DNA of 64,000 bases from Thiohalocapsa sp. (GCA_028277725.1 JANQFX010000049.1:40558-104557); one strand, 5' to 3'; shown: positions 30,771-41,696, numbered from the stretch's first letter. The notes: generated by a model not told the origin, from the sequence alone. Translations and numbers: made by a program.

Positions 30771-32030
30771 ATGGAACTTTTGATACAGCTACTGCGGGGG
30801 GCGCTCGGCATCGGCGCACTGCTGGCCCTCGCCTGGCTGATGAGCGAAAACCGACGCGGCATCGACCGCCGGCTGGTGGTCGGCGGATTGCTGCTGCAAC
30901 TCACGCTCGCCCTGTTGCTGCTGAAGCTCCCCGTGGCGCAGCAGTTGTTCGTCGCGGCCAACGAGCTGGTGCTGGCCTTGAGCCGCGCCACCGCGTCCGG
31001 CACCGGATTCGTCTTCGGCCACCTCGGCGGCGGCCCTGCGCCCTTCGACATCGCTCATCCGCAGAACAGCTTCGTGCTCGCCTTCCGCGCCCTGCCGCTG
31101 GTGCTGGTCATCGGCGCCCTGTCGTCGCTGCTGTTCCATTGGCGCGTGCTGCCGCTCGTGGTGCGCGGCTTCGCGCTCATGTTGCAACGCGGGCTCGGGG
31201 TGGGCGGCGCGCTCGGCCTCGGCGCGGCCGCCAATGTCTTCATAGGGATGGTCGAGGCGCCGCTCCTGGTGAAACCCTATGTGGCCGGCATGAGCCGGGG
31301 CACGTTGTTTGCACTCATGACCACGGGCATGGCGACCATCGCCGGCACCGTCATGGTGCTCTACGCAACGCTCATCGGCGACGCGGTGCCCAATGCCATC
31401 GGCCACATCCTGACCGCGTCGCTCATCAACGCCGCTGGCGCGCTCGTCGTCGCGGGCATCATGGTGCCGCAGCCCGCGAGCGCCCACGCAGACCCGCTCC
31501 CCCAGCTACCTCACCAGGATGGGAGCGCCATGGACGCCATCACCCGCGGCGCGCTCGACGCGATGCCGCTGCTGCTCAACATCGTCGCCATGCTCATCGT
31601 CATGGTGGCCTTCGTGAGTCTCGGCAACGAGCTGCTCGGCCTGCTGCCCGCGGTGAATGGCGCACCCCTGACCTTGGAGCGTGGGCTCGGCTGGGTCTTT
31701 GCACCGGTTGTCTGGCTGATCGGGATTCCGTGGCAGGAGGCAGCGGCGGCGGGGCAGCTGATGGGCATCAAGACCGTATTGAACGAGTTGCTGGCCTACG
31801 CCCAACTGGCGTCATTGCCGCAGGACGCCCTCGGCGAGCGTTCACGCCTGATCATGACCTACGCCCTGTGCGGCTTCGCCAACTTCGGCAGCCTCGGCAT
31901 CATGCTCGGCGGGCTCGGCGGTCTGGTGCCCGAACGGCGCGCGGAGATCGCCGGGCTCGGGCTTCGATCCATCGTCGCCGGCACCTTGGCGACCCTGATG
32001 ACCGGCGCCTGGGTGGGGATGCTGCTGTAG
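30771..32030 (+). CDS. NupC-family concentrative nucleoside transporter
   Basis: Multi-TM; FVFGHLGGG..FVLAFRALPLVLVIGALSSLLFHW, GMVEAPLLVKPYVAGMSRGTLFALMTTGMATIAGTVM. Confidence 0.92.
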   Translation: MELLIQLLRGALGIGALLALAWLMSENRRGIDRRLVVGGLLLQLTLALLLLKLPVAQQLFVAANELVLALSRATASGTGFVFGHLGGGPAPFDIAHPQNSFVLAFRALPLVLVIGALSSLLFHWRVLPLVVRGFALMLQRGLGVGGALGLGAAANVFIGMVEAPLLVKPYVAGMSRGTLFALMTTGMATIAGTVMVLYATLIGDAVPNAIGHILTASLINAAGALVVAGIMVPQPASAHADPLPQLPHQDGSAMDAITRGALDAMPLLLNIVAMLIVMVAFVSLGNELLGLLPAVNGAPLTLERGLGWVFAPVVWLIGIPWQEAAAAGQLMGIKTVLNELLAYAQLASLPQDALGERSRLIMTYALCGFANFGSLGIMLGGLGGLVPERRAEIAGLGLRSIVAGTLATLMTGAWVGMLL

Positions 32031-32088
32031 CCGCAGACGCGACGATCATGACGCGTCGGTCCGAGGCGAAGCCCCGCCGGAAATCCGC

Positions 32089-33003
32089 TCAGTCCAGGCG
32101 GGCCTTCGGCTCGTCGAGCACGAACATGGGCTTGCTCTCCGGTCCGGTGTCGTGCACCGAGGGGTCCAGGGCCCGATTCCTGAGCGAGGGGCTGACCTTC
32201 AGCGACAGCGTGGACAGGTCGACCCGGCGCATGCGGCGCGCCTGCTCCCGCGGCGACAACGCCCGCCCCATGCGGGCCTTGCGGGGGCCGGAAGGCCCGG
32301 CCCGCGCCATCTCGGGCGTCAGGGTCACGCCGGTGAGCTGACGGGCCTTGCTGGAGTAGATACCCACGCCCTTGCTGCGCAGATAGGAACTCAGCACGCT
32401 GTGGGTGTAGCGCTGGGTCTCGGCGTAGGTCACAAAGCCGCGGTGTCGTTCCAGCGCACCCTCGCCCGCGTTGTAGGCCATCACCGCCTTGCCGACGCCG
32501 TAGCGGGACACGAGCCTCTTCAGGTGGCGAGTGCCGACACGCATGTTGGTCTCCGCATCGAACAGATCGGACACGGAGCGCACGCCATAGTCTGCCGCGG
32601 TGGCCGGCATCAACTGCATCAGCCCGACGGCGCCCGCATGTGAGACCGCGTGCGAGTTGTAATTGGACTCGGCGCGGACCACCGCATGCACCAGCGACGA
32701 CTCCAGCCCGTAGCGCTTCGCATAACGGCTGATCAGCTTGTTGACGGTGCCGCGGCTCGCCCGGGCACGGCTGGGCGGGCGCGGCAGGGCGGGGCGCCGT
32801 GTTTCTTGTGAGGTGCCCTCGGGGGACGCGGAACCTCGGACCCCGATCTCCCCCGCGACGGCCAGTGCGCCCAAGGGACCACCTAGGGGTCCAACGAGGG
32901 GACCGATGGCGGCACAGATGCCGAACGCGAGTGCAACCAGTGGTCGCGCCGACCGGATGACGCAGCGACCCGACACCACCTCAAATGGCTCGACCTGTTG
33001 CAT
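32089..33003 (-). CDS. lytic transglycosylase (SLT domain)
   Basis: AKRYGLESSLVHAVVRAESNYNSHAVSHAGAVGLMQLMPATAADYGV, VMAYNAGEGALERHRG. Confidence 0.92.
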   Translation of the reverse strand: MQQVEPFEVVSGRCVIRSARPLVALAFGICAAIGPLVGPLGGPLGALAVAGEIGVRGSASPEGTSQETRRPALPRPPSRARASRGTVNKLISRYAKRYGLESSLVHAVVRAESNYNSHAVSHAGAVGLMQLMPATAADYGVRSVSDLFDAETNMRVGTRHLKRLVSRYGVGKAVMAYNAGEGALERHRGFVTYAETQRYTHSVLSSYLRSKGVGIYSSKARQLTGVTLTPEMARAGPSGPRKARMGRALSPREQARRMRRVDLSTLSLKVSPSLRNRALDPSVHDTGPESKPMFVLDEPKARLD

Positions 33004-33291
33004 AGAGGCAACTCATGCGATGTTTTTCTTGGACCAATCATAGCCCCTAACCGGGCAGTACCCAAGGTCTGTCAGCAGGTTGCACCAACAACCGAAGACA
33101 TCGTGGAAAGTTGCAAAGCCACACCCGCCGGGCGGAGAATAGCGGGGCCGGCGCGCGAAACCCGAGTCGCCCCCAACATCGCCGCCCAGCAGATCACCGC
33201 TCAGCGGGCCACGGATGTTCCGAACTGGCGGCGATACAGCACGCAACGCCAGCCCTCGCGGTCATCGCCAAGCCGGAGCCGACCTCCCGCC

Positions 33292-34245
33292 ATGCCATCG
33301 GAGCTCGAACAGCCGCCCCAGGCCCCCAGTCTCCCCGAAAACGGCACCATCGCGGAGGTCGACGGCCGCACCTGTATCCACTTGGACGGCTACTGGATCA
33401 AGTACTACGAGCCGCCGCCCGAAAGCTTGGCCGCCAAGAAGGCCCTGATCGAGGCCCTGACCCGACGATTGTTCAATCATGTCGAGCACGGCATCAATAT
33501 CCCCGGCATCAGGCTGGCGGAGGCCCGGGCCGCCTACGAACGCGAGACCGATCCCGACCGCAAGCGGGTCAACGGCGCCATGCTCGCCGGGGCGCTGTTC
33601 AACCGCGCGGCGACCATCTTCACCAAGCTCGTGGAGCTACAGGCGGACGGCGTCGAGATCGAGCCCGATGACGCCCTGATGCACGAGTGCGGGGACTACC
33701 TGCTTCAAGCCCTCGAGCTCGGACGGCTGGTGCGGCACCGCGGCGGCGACGAGGGCATCGACGAGCTCTGGGGGGAGCCCTTCAAGGCCTTCAGCCAGCC
33801 CATCGCGACCTTCTACCAGAGCCGCTATCTGAAGATCGCGCAGACCATGCGCGATATCGACCGCATCACCGCGACCCTCGCCACCACCTTCGAGGGCAGT
33901 CACCAGCTCCCGGCGCTGAAACCACTACTGGAGGAGCTCGGGGAGTGTGCCAAGCGCAAATGCGAGATCCTGCGCACGGACCCGGACGTCTTCTCGGTCT
34001 GGCCGGCCTTCGTCGTCACCAGCGAGAAGCTGCGCAACGTCCAACCGCGATTGCCCGCGGCGCCGACCCTCGCGCAGATCCACGAGGCCCAGGAGAGCAA
34101 TCGCATCCTCAAGGCCGGCACGGCACTGATCAAGCACATCGTGCGCGCCAGGGTGCCGATGCCGAAGAGCACGCGCGAACTCATCGATCGATGCGATCGA
34201 TTCCGCCGCACCTACCTCGAGCCAGGGCTGGCATCACATCCCTGA
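33292..34245 (+). CDS. hypothetical protein
   Basis: 318-codon ORF with plausible start MPSELEQPPQ; no family recognised. Confidence 0.6.
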   Translation: MPSELEQPPQAPSLPENGTIAEVDGRTCIHLDGYWIKYYEPPPESLAAKKALIEALTRRLFNHVEHGINIPGIRLAEARAAYERETDPDRKRVNGAMLAGALFNRAATIFTKLVELQADGVEIEPDDALMHECGDYLLQALELGRLVRHRGGDEGIDELWGEPFKAFSQPIATFYQSRYLKIAQTMRDIDRITATLATTFEGSHQLPALKPLLEELGECAKRKCEILRTDPDVFSVWPAFVVTSEKLRNVQPRLPAAPTLAQIHEAQESNRILKAGTALIKHIVRARVPMPKSTRELIDRCDRFRRTYLEPGLASHP

Positions 34246-34292
34246 GCGAACGCCCGACGCAGCGCCGGACCGATCCGCCTGCCCCACTCTGG

Positions 34293-35543
34293 TCAACCAG
34301 GCTTGGCGTTCGCCGTCGACTCGGGCTTGTGCCTGATGCGGGGACGCACCACCAGCACCCGAGGAGCCGACGCGCCCGATGGCTCCTGCGCCTGATCCGA
34401 AGGCGAATCGGGTCCAGGTTGCGATAGGGGTTCCGATAGAGGTTCCGCCGGGGGCTCCGATGGCGGCTCGGACACGAGCTTCGGCAGGGGCTCGCGCGAT
34501 GGCTCCGGCTCAGGCAAGGTGTCCGCTCCCGCGGGCGGCATGGCCTGCGCCCGATCGATCCCATCCGCGTCGTCATCCCCGGCGAGCATCCGACCGAGTT
34601 CGACGCGCTCGGTCACGTCCGTCGGCAGCGTCGACATCGCCTCGATGCGCTCGAGACGCCGCATCAGCCCGCACTGGTTGGCGATCTGGATGGCGAGCCC
34701 CGGCCGGGCGTTGACCTCCAGCATCATGGGTCCGCGCTGTTCGTCCAGCACCAGATCGACGCCGCAATAGCCGAGTCCGGTGAGATCGGCACAACGCGCA
34801 CCGATGACCAGCAGCTCATCCCACCCGGGAATTGCATGGCCGGACAGCCTGGTGCCGAAATCCGGGTGTTCGTCCACGATCTGGTCCCGCACCACCCCGT
34901 GCCCGGTCACACCGCTACCCAGTGCAATCCCGACACCAACCGCACCTTGGTGCAGATTGGCCTTGCCATCCGAGCCGCGGGTCGGCAGACGGACCATGGC
35001 CATGGCAGGGATACCGCGAAAGATCAGCAGCCGCACGTCCGGGACGCCGCGATAACTGATGGATTCGAACAGGCGGCTCGGCTGCACGCGATACTCGATC
35101 ATCGCCGCATCCGGCACGCCGCCGAGGGAATGCACGCCGCTCAGCACGTTGGAGACGAAGTACTCCAGATCGCGCAGCGACAGCGCCCGACCGTCGCCCT
35201 TGATGAACAGGTCCCGACGCCGGTCGGTCACCACCAGCACGCCGTCGCCGCCGCTTCCGTGCGCGGGTTTGATGACGAAGGAGCCCAATCCACGGAGCAG
35301 TCGGTCCAGGTGGACCAGCTCGCCCTGGAAGCGCACCGCTCCATACAACTGCGGCACGGCGAGGCCGGCCTCCAGGGCCAGACGCTTGGTGGTGAGCTTG
35401 TCGTCCACCAGCGGGTACTTGCTGCGCGCGTTGTAGCGCATGACGTAGCGCCGATTGCGCGCATTGATGCCGAGCACGCCGGCGTGCTTCAGTGCCGACC
35501 AGTGCCCGAGCCAACCAAGGCCGCCAAACCGGTCCTTGGCCAC
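34293..35543 (-). CDS. alpha-L-glutamate ligase-like (RimK-type ATP-grasp) protein
   Basis: YNARSKYPLVDDKLTTKRLALEAGLAVPQLYG, FVIKPAHGSGGDGVLVV, MMLEVNARPGLAIQIANQCGL; cassette context. Confidence 0.9.
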   Translation of the reverse strand: MAKDRFGGLGWLGHWSALKHAGVLGINARNRRYVMRYNARSKYPLVDDKLTTKRLALEAGLAVPQLYGAVRFQGELVHLDRLLRGLGSFVIKPAHGSGGDGVLVVTDRRRDLFIKGDGRALSLRDLEYFVSNVLSGVHSLGGVPDAAMIEYRVQPSRLFESISYRGVPDVRLLIFRGIPAMAMVRLPTRGSDGKANLHQGAVGVGIALGSGVTGHGVVRDQIVDEHPDFGTRLSGHAIPGWDELLVIGARCADLTGLGYCGVDLVLDEQRGPMMLEVNARPGLAIQIANQCGLMRRLERIEAMSTLPTDVTERVELGRMLAGDDDADGIDRAQAMPPAGADTLPEPEPSREPLPKLVSEPPSEPPAEPLSEPLSQPGPDSPSDQAQEPSGASAPRVLVVRPRIRHKPESTANAKPG

Positions 35544-35546
35544 GAC

Positions 35547-37085
35547 TCAGCGCGCCCCGCGCAGACCGGCGAAGCGCACCAGCTCCGTCAGCCGGTAACC
35601 GCTGTAGGCGCCCAGCATCAGGGTCGCCGACAGCACCACGAGCAACAACTCCGGGAAGTAGAACATCAGGTGATCCAAATGCGTCTGGTTCATCACGAAA
35701 TAACCGCAGACGGCCACGAACAGCGAGCCCATGGTCTCCTTCAAGGTCTCGCCAAATCCGCGCTCCTCCCAGACGATGGACATGCGCTCGATGGTCATGG
35801 CCAGGATCACCATCGGGAACAGGGCGATGGACAGCCCCTGCTCCAGCCCCAGCCGGAAACTCAATACCGTGATCCCGAGCATCAGACAGACCACGACCAC
35901 CAGGATCGCGGCCAGCCGTGGAACCAGCAGCAGCCGCAGCTGGGCGAGCATGAGCCGCAGCGACAGGCCGATCAGCACCAGTGTCAGGAACAGGGCCACA
36001 CCCCAGAGCAGCTGCGTCTCTCGGAATGCCAGGGCGATCAGGATCGGCATGAAGGTGCCGAAGGTGGGTACGCCGACGACGACGCGCAGGAAGGCGACCA
36101 CCAACGCGCCGAGCGGCAACATCAGGACCACGTGATACAGGTTCTGCACCGACACGGGCAGCCGCGACAGGCTGATTCCGAACGGCTCCACCCGGAAGTC
36201 CGCGCCGGTGAGCTCGGCGACGTCCATCTGCGGCACGCGCGTCTGCGTGGTCGAGAAGCTGCTGCCGACGTCACGCACGCCGCTGGTGCGTAAGAGATCG
36301 GCGCTGTCGTAGCGCCAGATGAAGAAGCCCGGCGGATAGCCGGGGGTGCCCGTGGCCGCGTCGTAGCCGCGCCACTGGTAACCGTTGTGCACCTCGAGCC
36401 AGGGAATCAGGCGCGCATCCACGCTCGGGCGCTCCAGCGGCAGGCCGTAGGCGATGCGCGCCGGGATGCGCGCGCCGGCGAGGATCTCAGCGACCAGATG
36501 CGCCCAGCTGCGGCGGTCGTCGACGTTGCGGATGACCTTGACGTTCTCGTCGTCGCCGTCGGCGAGCAGCAACAGGGTCTGCTCCGTGAACGAGAACACA
36601 TCCGCCGATTGCGCCCTGGCCTGCTTCAGCACGGCCTGGATGGCGGAGGCCAGGGGCTCCTTGTAGTCCGGCACCGGCGGAAACGGCGGCACCGAGGCAT
36701 CGGTGAGTACCTCGTCCCCCAGGACCTTGGCCTGGTAGTAGAGCGCCTGCTCGGTCCTCGGCGTGCGCCGCAGCGTCCAGGTCGCGGTGCGCGGCGAGCC
36801 GTTGGCGTCCAGGATGGCGAGTCCATAGCCTCGCGAGACAAAATTCTCGTCGATGACCCGCTGCATGGACACCGGTACGGGCAGCAGGAAGTCCACCTTC
36901 GAGCCGCTGCCCTCGCCCTCGAAGCCGATGCGCGCCTCCACGGTCCAAACCGAGGTGGTCAACTCCGGCAGCAGCGGCACCTGGTAGCGCCAGACCTTGA
37001 TGGCCGTCATGCCGAGCCCGACCGCGGCGAGCAGCAGCGCAATCATCGCCAGTGGCGACAACCGCGCGAAGAAGGATGGGTTCAT
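35547..37085 (-). CDS. inactive transglutaminase fused to 7 transmembrane helices
   Basis: Transglutaminase-like segment (LVAEILAGARIPARIAYGLPLE..WLEVHNGYQWRGYDAATG) plus multiple TM helices; flanked by ATP-grasp and aspartyl protease-like genes. Confidence 0.88.
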   Translation of the reverse strand: MNPSFFARLSPLAMIALLLAAVGLGMTAIKVWRYQVPLLPELTTSVWTVEARIGFEGEGSGSKVDFLLPVPVSMQRVIDENFVSRGYGLAILDANGSPRTATWTLRRTPRTEQALYYQAKVLGDEVLTDASVPPFPPVPDYKEPLASAIQAVLKQARAQSADVFSFTEQTLLLLADGDDENVKVIRNVDDRRSWAHLVAEILAGARIPARIAYGLPLERPSVDARLIPWLEVHNGYQWRGYDAATGTPGYPPGFFIWRYDSADLLRTSGVRDVGSSFSTTQTRVPQMDVAELTGADFRVEPFGISLSRLPVSVQNLYHVVLMLPLGALVVAFLRVVVGVPTFGTFMPILIALAFRETQLLWGVALFLTLVLIGLSLRLMLAQLRLLLVPRLAAILVVVVCLMLGITVLSFRLGLEQGLSIALFPMVILAMTIERMSIVWEERGFGETLKETMGSLFVAVCGYFVMNQTHLDHLMFYFPELLLVVLSATLMLGAYSGYRLTELVRFAGLRGAR

Positions 37086-37099
37086 ACGTCCTTATCCGG

Positions 37100-37594
37100 T
37101 CAAAGCGGGCACTCGTAGCGGAAGACGAAGGTCTCTGCCGAGTTGACCGTGAAATGGTCCTTCAGGAAACTCCGCCCCAACAACACCGGGTAGTTGAGGT
37201 TCGAGCGGTCGTCGAGGCTGAATTCCGCGTCCATCAGCTCGCCGTCGATGCAGAACGCGAGCTTCACCTTGATCCGCTCCTCCGGGGGCTTGCCCGGGCT
37301 GCGCTTGATGCGCACCTCACCCTCGATGGGCAGATCGTAGGTGAGTTTCGGCCCCTGCTGCTCCGTGTGGTCCCTATACAACGTGAACCGGACTCGCTCG
37401 ACACCGCCACGCTCGAAGCGCTCGACGTCGATGGCGTGGATCGCCGAGGACTTGGCACCGGTATCGAGCTTGGCCGTGACCCGCACCCGGTGCGGCTCGA
37501 GCCGAATGCTCTGCAACCAGCCAGCCTCACGCAGTTCGCCCGCGTTGGATAGCACGGGGAGAAAACCCAGAAACGACAGCAATAGAATGCGCAT
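37100..37594 (-). CDS. RimK-associated putative aspartyl ('ATP-dependent zinc') protease
   Basis: VTAKLDTGAKSSAIHA, RKYPVLLGRSFLKD-like motif (LNYPVLLGRSFLKDHFTVN). Confidence 0.88.
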   Translation of the reverse strand: MRILLLSFLGFLPVLSNAGELREAGWLQSIRLEPHRVRVTAKLDTGAKSSAIHAIDVERFERGGVERVRFTLYRDHTEQQGPKLTYDLPIEGEVRIKRSPGKPPEERIKVKLAFCIDGELMDAEFSLDDRSNLNYPVLLGRSFLKDHFTVNSAETFVFRYECPL

Positions 37595-38144
37595 GGGTGA
37601 CAGCCGTATGACTCAAGGGCATCTCGAACCTCTACGAGACGCCCGCGCGACGCGGAAACCGCGTCATGGCCAGAGCAGGGCTCTTCGCGTCTCGAAGACC
37701 GCCATGGAAGGCGCTAGTCGAGGTCCCCTCAAGGCGCGGCGCCCGCAGGAGGGCCGGACCGCGGTGGGATCGAGGGGGCAACCGCTTGTATTCGCTGGCT
37801 CGGCCGAGCACGGGGCACCGCGCCCAATGGCCCCAGACCCCTCGGGGATATGAGCCTATCCTCGATGTTGCTTTTCAGCAAGTGCGCTGAGGCCGAGTGT
37901 TGCATCCAGCTCAAGGCCCCTGTCGATTCGCACCCGCTCGACACCGGCGGATGAGCGATAATCGGCTCAATGGTCCAGCAACAGCCGCGCAGCCCGACAT
38001 GACCCCGAACGAGCCCGGGACCCCAACCCGACACCCCGCGCCCGCAAACACCCGCCAGGCACGGTATCTAGACACATCGGATCCTGCGCCTTCGCGCCCG
38101 GTGCCCCGTGCCCCGGCAACGGTGACGGCGGCACATCGGCGACC

Positions 38145-40580
38145 ATGAGCAGGGTCACGCTGACCACGCGCGCCCAGCGCAGCCTGGCCGCGCTGGGCGA
38201 CGCCCTGCCGAGGCTGCCGACGCTCTCCTGGCGCCGGCGCGGAGACGAGGGCATCGGTTCCGGCTTCGAGCGCCGCCCCAGCCTGCTCGAGGTGCTCACC
38301 CTCAGGCCCTACGGCCGCAGCATGCTGACGCCCGCGGCGGGCATCTGGCTCGGCTCCGCCTGGTTGATCATCCTGCTCATGGCGAGCATTGAGGGCTTCG
38401 TCTGGGGGGCCGTCGGCGCATCGCTGGTGCCCTCGGCCTCAGCCGCGTTGCGCTGGCCCGTCGCCGTGTTCATGTTCTTATTGTTGTTCTGCATCGTCTG
38501 GATCGTCGATGCATCCCTGATCATGTCCGAGCGACCGGAGTCGCGGCGCCGACGCGCGCTCGACGACGACAGCGTCAACCCCGTTGCACGCTGGTACATC
38601 GGCATCGTCGTGCGCATCGCCATCGTCGGCATCTCGCTCTACGTCACCGCGCCCTTCATCGAGAAACTGATCCGCGCCGACGACATCGCCAGCTGGCACC
38701 AGACCCAGGTGGAGCGCTACTACGAGACACGCGAGGCGACGCTGCGCAAGCAGATCAAGGAGCGTGCCGAACAGCGCGACGCGGGCCTGCTCGGCCGGGT
38801 GGACGCACTGGAACGCGACATCGAGCGCATCGAGGCATCGCTGGCCGCCGAGCGCGAGCGCCGCGCCGCCATCGAGGCGGAATTCACACCCCAGCTGGAC
38901 GTGCTGACACGCGACCTCGCCGACGCCCGCCAGCGGGTCGGCGACGAGGTGCTGGGCCGCGAGGGCCGGCCGGAGGGCTACGGCCCGGAGGCGCGCAAGT
39001 GGGACGCCCGCGCCCAGCTGCTGGAGGCGCAGCTCGCCGACATCCAGTCCCAGCGCGACGCACGCCTGTCCGGCATCGAGGCCGGCATCGTCGAGCTCAG
39101 CAACCGCCTCGGCGAGCGCACCGACGCGCTGCAGGACGTGCGCCGCGAACAGGCCGCCCTGGTGGCGGAGATCACGCGCGAGGTGGAGGCCGAGCAGCCC
39201 CCGGCGCTGCCGCCCAAGCTGACCTTTGCGGCCCGGTCCAAGGCCCTGAGCGCGCTGCGCAACAGCCCCGCCGAGGCCGGCGTGCCGCACTTCGAGACGG
39301 TGGAGGGCTTCGCGCAGGCGGCGCTCGGTATCCTGTTCTTCGCTTTGCTGGCGCTGAAGTTGTTCGAGCCGCCTGCCGTTCATGCCTATTTCAGCGAGGC
39401 GGTGCAACTCGCCTACCGCCGCTACCTCGACGGCGGACTGGCCCATCTCCCGGGATTCGATCAGCACCAGGACCCCGCCCGCCGTCTTGCGCCGGTCGGC
39501 TTCGCCGGGCTCTGGGAGCAATGGCAGCGCGACCCCCATGGCTTCGCCGCCCGCCAGCAGCACGTCCAGTCCGCGGAGTCACGCCTGCGCCGCCTGGGCG
39601 CCGATATCGACTACGAGTCCGAGCTGCTCGATCGGCGCCGCGACGATATCGACGCCCGGCTGGTCCTCGAACGCCGGCGCCAGGAGGCCGAGCTGCGCGC
39701 CCTGGAACAACAGCTCGACCTGGAACTGGCCGAGCACCAGCGGCGCCTGTCCGAGGAGACCGACGCCGAGCTGGAGCGGCTCACCCAGCAACGCGAGCAG
39801 GCCCGCAAGTCGCACGAGCTGGCGCTCGCGGAGCTGGACCAGCGCTTCGCGACAGAACGCGCGCGGCTCGACGACGAGCTCGCGCAGCGGCGCGCGGCCT
39901 GGCAACGGGAGCAGGCCGAGGCCGAGGCCGAGCTGGAGCAACGCAAGCGGGCCGTCGAATCCGCCGAGCGCCAGCAGCGCGAGCAGGTGCGACTCAAACA
40001 GCTCGCGCTGGACGATCGCCGCCGCCTGCGCGAGCGCGCACTGGAGCACCGCTCCGCCGCCGAGCGCGCCGAGCGCGACGTCGCCAGCCGGGAGCTGCGC
40101 ATCCGCGAGACCCGGGCCCTGCTGGAGCAGGAGCGCGAGGCCGAGGCGCGGCTGCGCGAGCAGCGCGGCGAGCTGCTGGCGAAGCGTAGCGAGCACGCCG
40201 ACCGCGCCGCAGCACTGGCGGCGGAACTGGAGCAGGGCGTGCTGCGGCAGTCGGAGCTCAGCGGTCGGGCCCGCGAGCTGCGCACGGCCATCTCGGACAT
40301 GGGCTCCACCGATGCGGGGGGGCTACCCTTCGGCGGCGGCGAGGACGGCCGCCGTCGGCGGCGCGTCGACAAGGAGCTGAAGCAGCTCGACCGCGCCATG
40401 GAGCAACTGCAGCTGCGCCGCGGCCGACTCGCGGTGGAGCGCGCCGGCGCCGATCAAGCGACGAGCGAGCTGGACGCCAGCATCGACGCCCTCGACCGCG
40501 ACATCGGCGACGCCGGCTCACGGGTCGGCCGCTACCGCGACACCCTGGATCGGCTACTGCTGGCGCGCGGCTCGACCTGA
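38145..40580 (+). CDS. DUF4407-like membrane protein with long coiled coil
   Basis: N-terminal TM helices, very long Arg/Glu-rich coiled coil. Confidence 0.75.
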   Translation: MSRVTLTTRAQRSLAALGDALPRLPTLSWRRRGDEGIGSGFERRPSLLEVLTLRPYGRSMLTPAAGIWLGSAWLIILLMASIEGFVWGAVGASLVPSASAALRWPVAVFMFLLLFCIVWIVDASLIMSERPESRRRRALDDDSVNPVARWYIGIVVRIAIVGISLYVTAPFIEKLIRADDIASWHQTQVERYYETREATLRKQIKERAEQRDAGLLGRVDALERDIERIEASLAAERERRAAIEAEFTPQLDVLTRDLADARQRVGDEVLGREGRPEGYGPEARKWDARAQLLEAQLADIQSQRDARLSGIEAGIVELSNRLGERTDALQDVRREQAALVAEITREVEAEQPPALPPKLTFAARSKALSALRNSPAEAGVPHFETVEGFAQAALGILFFALLALKLFEPPAVHAYFSEAVQLAYRRYLDGGLAHLPGFDQHQDPARRLAPVGFAGLWEQWQRDPHGFAARQQHVQSAESRLRRLGADIDYESELLDRRRDDIDARLVLERRRQEAELRALEQQLDLELAEHQRRLSEETDAELERLTQQREQARKSHELALAELDQRFATERARLDDELAQRRAAWQREQAEAEAELEQRKRAVESAERQQREQVRLKQLALDDRRRLRERALEHRSAAERAERDVASRELRIRETRALLEQEREAEARLREQRGELLAKRSEHADRAAALAAELEQGVLRQSELSGRARELRTAISDMGSTDAGGLPFGGGEDGRRRRRVDKELKQLDRAMEQLQLRRGRLAVERAGADQATSELDASIDALDRDIGDAGSRVGRYRDTLDRLLLARGST

Positions 40581-41696
40581 ACCGGCCGCGGCCTCGAATG
40601 CACGGCTCCGACTGACCCGCGCCTCGTCGCCGACGCGCTCGACGAACAGCGCCGCCAGCCCCAGCTCATCGGCCAATACCCTGCCCCGCTCCGGACCGAG
40701 CACCAGCAGCGCCGTGGCCCAGGCATCGGCGTCGGCGCAATGCTCGGCCAGCACGGTCACCGAGGCCAAGGCGTGATCCACCGGCCGGCCCGTGGCGGGG
40801 TCGATGGTGTGGGAGTACCGTCGGCCGCCCAGTTCGAAGAAGTTGCGATAGTCGCCGGAGGTGGCCATGGCGCGGTCTTGCAGCGACACCACGGTCAGCA
40901 CGGCGCGCCGGTCCACATCCGGGCGCTCGATGGCGATACGCCAGGGCTCCCCCGCGGCATTGAGCCCGTGCCCGCGCAGCTCGCCGCCGATCTCCGCCAG
41001 GTAGTGCTCGATGCCGGCCTCGGCCAGCAGATCGGCAATGCGATCGACGCCGTGGCCCTTGGCGATGGCGGACAGGTCGACATAGAGGTCGGGCGCGGCC
41101 TTGCGCAGCGCCGGCGGCGCCATGCGGGTCTCGACCTTGCGCCAGTCGACCCGTGCCAGGGCCGCGTCGATGTCCGCCTGGGCCGGGATCTGATCCGCCG
41201 TCACCTCCGGCCCGAAGCCCCAGAGGTTCACCAGCGGCCCGACGGTGACGTCGAAGGCGCCGTTGCTCTGCTCGCTCACGGAGCGGGCCTTGTCGGCCAG
41301 GCCGACGAGCTCCGGCGAGACCTCAAACCAGCCCGTGCCGTCCTCGGCATTGAAGCGCGACAGCTCCGAGTCCGGCTGGTAGGTGGACATGCGGTCGTTC
41401 ACCTCCGCCAGGGTCCGGGTGATGTCCGCGAGCAAGGCGTCCGGGTCCAGGGACTCCGGCGGCTGCGCGACCTGCACGCTCCAGGTGGTGCCCATGGTCG
41501 CGCCGGACAGGGACAGGGTCCGACCCTCGGAACCGCAACCGGCGAGCAGCACCAAGGCCAGCAGGAGCAGGACGGCGCCGAGTGACAAAGCGCCCGGCAA
41601 CCGGCCGGCGGGCGGGCACTGGACAGCGCGGGCGCCCTTGCCCATGCTGCGCGCGAAGGCAAAGGGCCCGGTGAAGGCACGACTCGACATGATCAA
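40554..41696 (-). CDS. apbE: FAD:protein FMN transferase (ApbE)
   Basis: Lipoprotein signal (LVLLAGCGSEG), GATMGTTWSVQV, FDVTVGPLVNLWGFG, HTIDPATGRPVDHALASVTV. Confidence 0.94.
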   Translation of the reverse strand: MIMSSRAFTGPFAFARSMGKGARAVQCPPAGRLPGALSLGAVLLLLALVLLAGCGSEGRTLSLSGATMGTTWSVQVAQPPESLDPDALLADITRTLAEVNDRMSTYQPDSELSRFNAEDGTGWFEVSPELVGLADKARSVSEQSNGAFDVTVGPLVNLWGFGPEVTADQIPAQADIDAALARVDWRKVETRMAPPALRKAAPDLYVDLSAIAKGHGVDRIADLLAEAGIEHYLAEIGGELRGHGLNAAGEPWRIAIERPDVDRRAVLTVVSLQDRAMATSGDYRNFFELGGRRYSHTIDPATGRPVDHALASVTVLAEHCADADAWATALLVLGPERGRVLADELGLAALFVERVGDEARVSRSRAFEAAAGSGRAARQQ

